Position numbers and translations under genes: made by a program. Shown piece after piece: positions 6,719-6,808 of a stretch of DNA of 6,808 nucleotides. This DNA is from Flavobacteriia bacterium (GTDB lineage: Bacteria; Bacteroidota; Bacteroidia; Flavobacteriales_D; Crocinitomicaceae), in contig RFQF01000110.1 in assembly GCA_009925805.1 (NCBI GenBank), positions 1 through 6,808 of the forward strand, given 5' to 3'. Positions within the stretch are counted from its first letter, which is position 1; each line of letters starts with the position of its first letter. A model generated the notes under the pieces. The model made no database searches. It had not been told where the DNA came from and saw only the letters and a list, made by a program, of their open reading frames with translations.

Positions 6719-6808
6719 AGCGGCAGATAAATTTCAGGTTGACGCGTCGCTGGGTAAGGTAGTTCGGAATGCAATAGTATTTCCCCTCTACGTCTTGGAT
6801 CCATTGCT
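6711..6808 (-). CDS. Possible C-terminal end of an unidentified minus-strand gene
   Basis: On the minus strand a frame is open from the right edge to TAG at 6713-6711, 31 residues ending VNLKFICRFN. Its stop would overlap the HTH gene by 8 bases in convergent orientation. A second minus-strand frame is also open here, ending at 6715 (RQPEIYLPL). I prefer the first because its composition (QDVEGKYYCIPNYL) looks more protein-like, but this is weak evidence. I do not recognise a family. The plus strand shows no gene and no clear terminator in these 90 bases. Confidence 0.35.
   Translation of the reverse strand, partial: QWIQDVEGKYYCIPNYLTQRRVNLKFICRFN

Noticed and set aside
6741..6748. Palindrome GACGCGTC near the right edge
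   Set aside because: A single 8-base palindrome without a T-tract or a second copy; expected by chance and possibly within coding sequence.

Overview
The window looks like chromosomal DNA of a Bacteroidota bacterium, probably a member of the Flavobacteriales (Crocinitomicaceae/Cryomorphaceae-like). Three things point there: a PorU2-type protein of the type IX secretion lineage with a Bacteroidota-style NYPNPF C-terminal module, a type-B ribosomal protein L31, and two promoters of the Bacteroidota form (TTTG/TTG, 19 bp, TAnnTTTG). Start codons lack Shine-Dalgarno sequences, which also fits. No mobile element, CRISPR array, tRNA or rRNA is visible.

Layout. Bases 2-2536 (+) hold the C-terminal 844 codons of a large surface protein, PorU2-like; its start and its expected peptidase domain lie to the left of the window. 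Facing it across a 17-base gap is a minus-strand pair, 4685-2554: an LpxD-type acyltransferase followed by a GAF-like/SpoIIE-type PP2C phosphatase. The two overlap by ATGA, so they are probably co-transcribed and translationally coupled. Divergent from lpxD, behind a textbook promoter, is rpmE2 (+, 4842-5096). It converges on a Sua5-type threonylcarbamoyl-AMP synthase (-, 6104-5148), and a hairpin with a T-tract sits between the two stops.

The right end is the odd part. A second good promoter leads into a LuxR/NarL-type response regulator whose middle is missing. The first 33 or so receiver residues (GTG at 6229) are followed directly, in another reading frame, by the end of the receiver and an intact HTH domain (6335-6718). 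Roughly 65 codons, including the region of the phosphoacceptor aspartate, are absent. Either the gene is broken or it now yields a receiver-less DNA-binding protein. The last 90 bases may hold the end of an unidentified minus-strand gene.

Functionally this is mostly housekeeping and envelope biology: outer-membrane lipid acylation, ribosome and tRNA t6A modification, surface protein handling, and two signalling proteins (one phosphatase, one damaged regulator). I see no convincing new multi-gene system. The best candidates for a second look are the internally deleted regulator, the ILEI/FAM3-like segment inside the PorU2 protein, and the coupling of lpxD to a signalling phosphatase.
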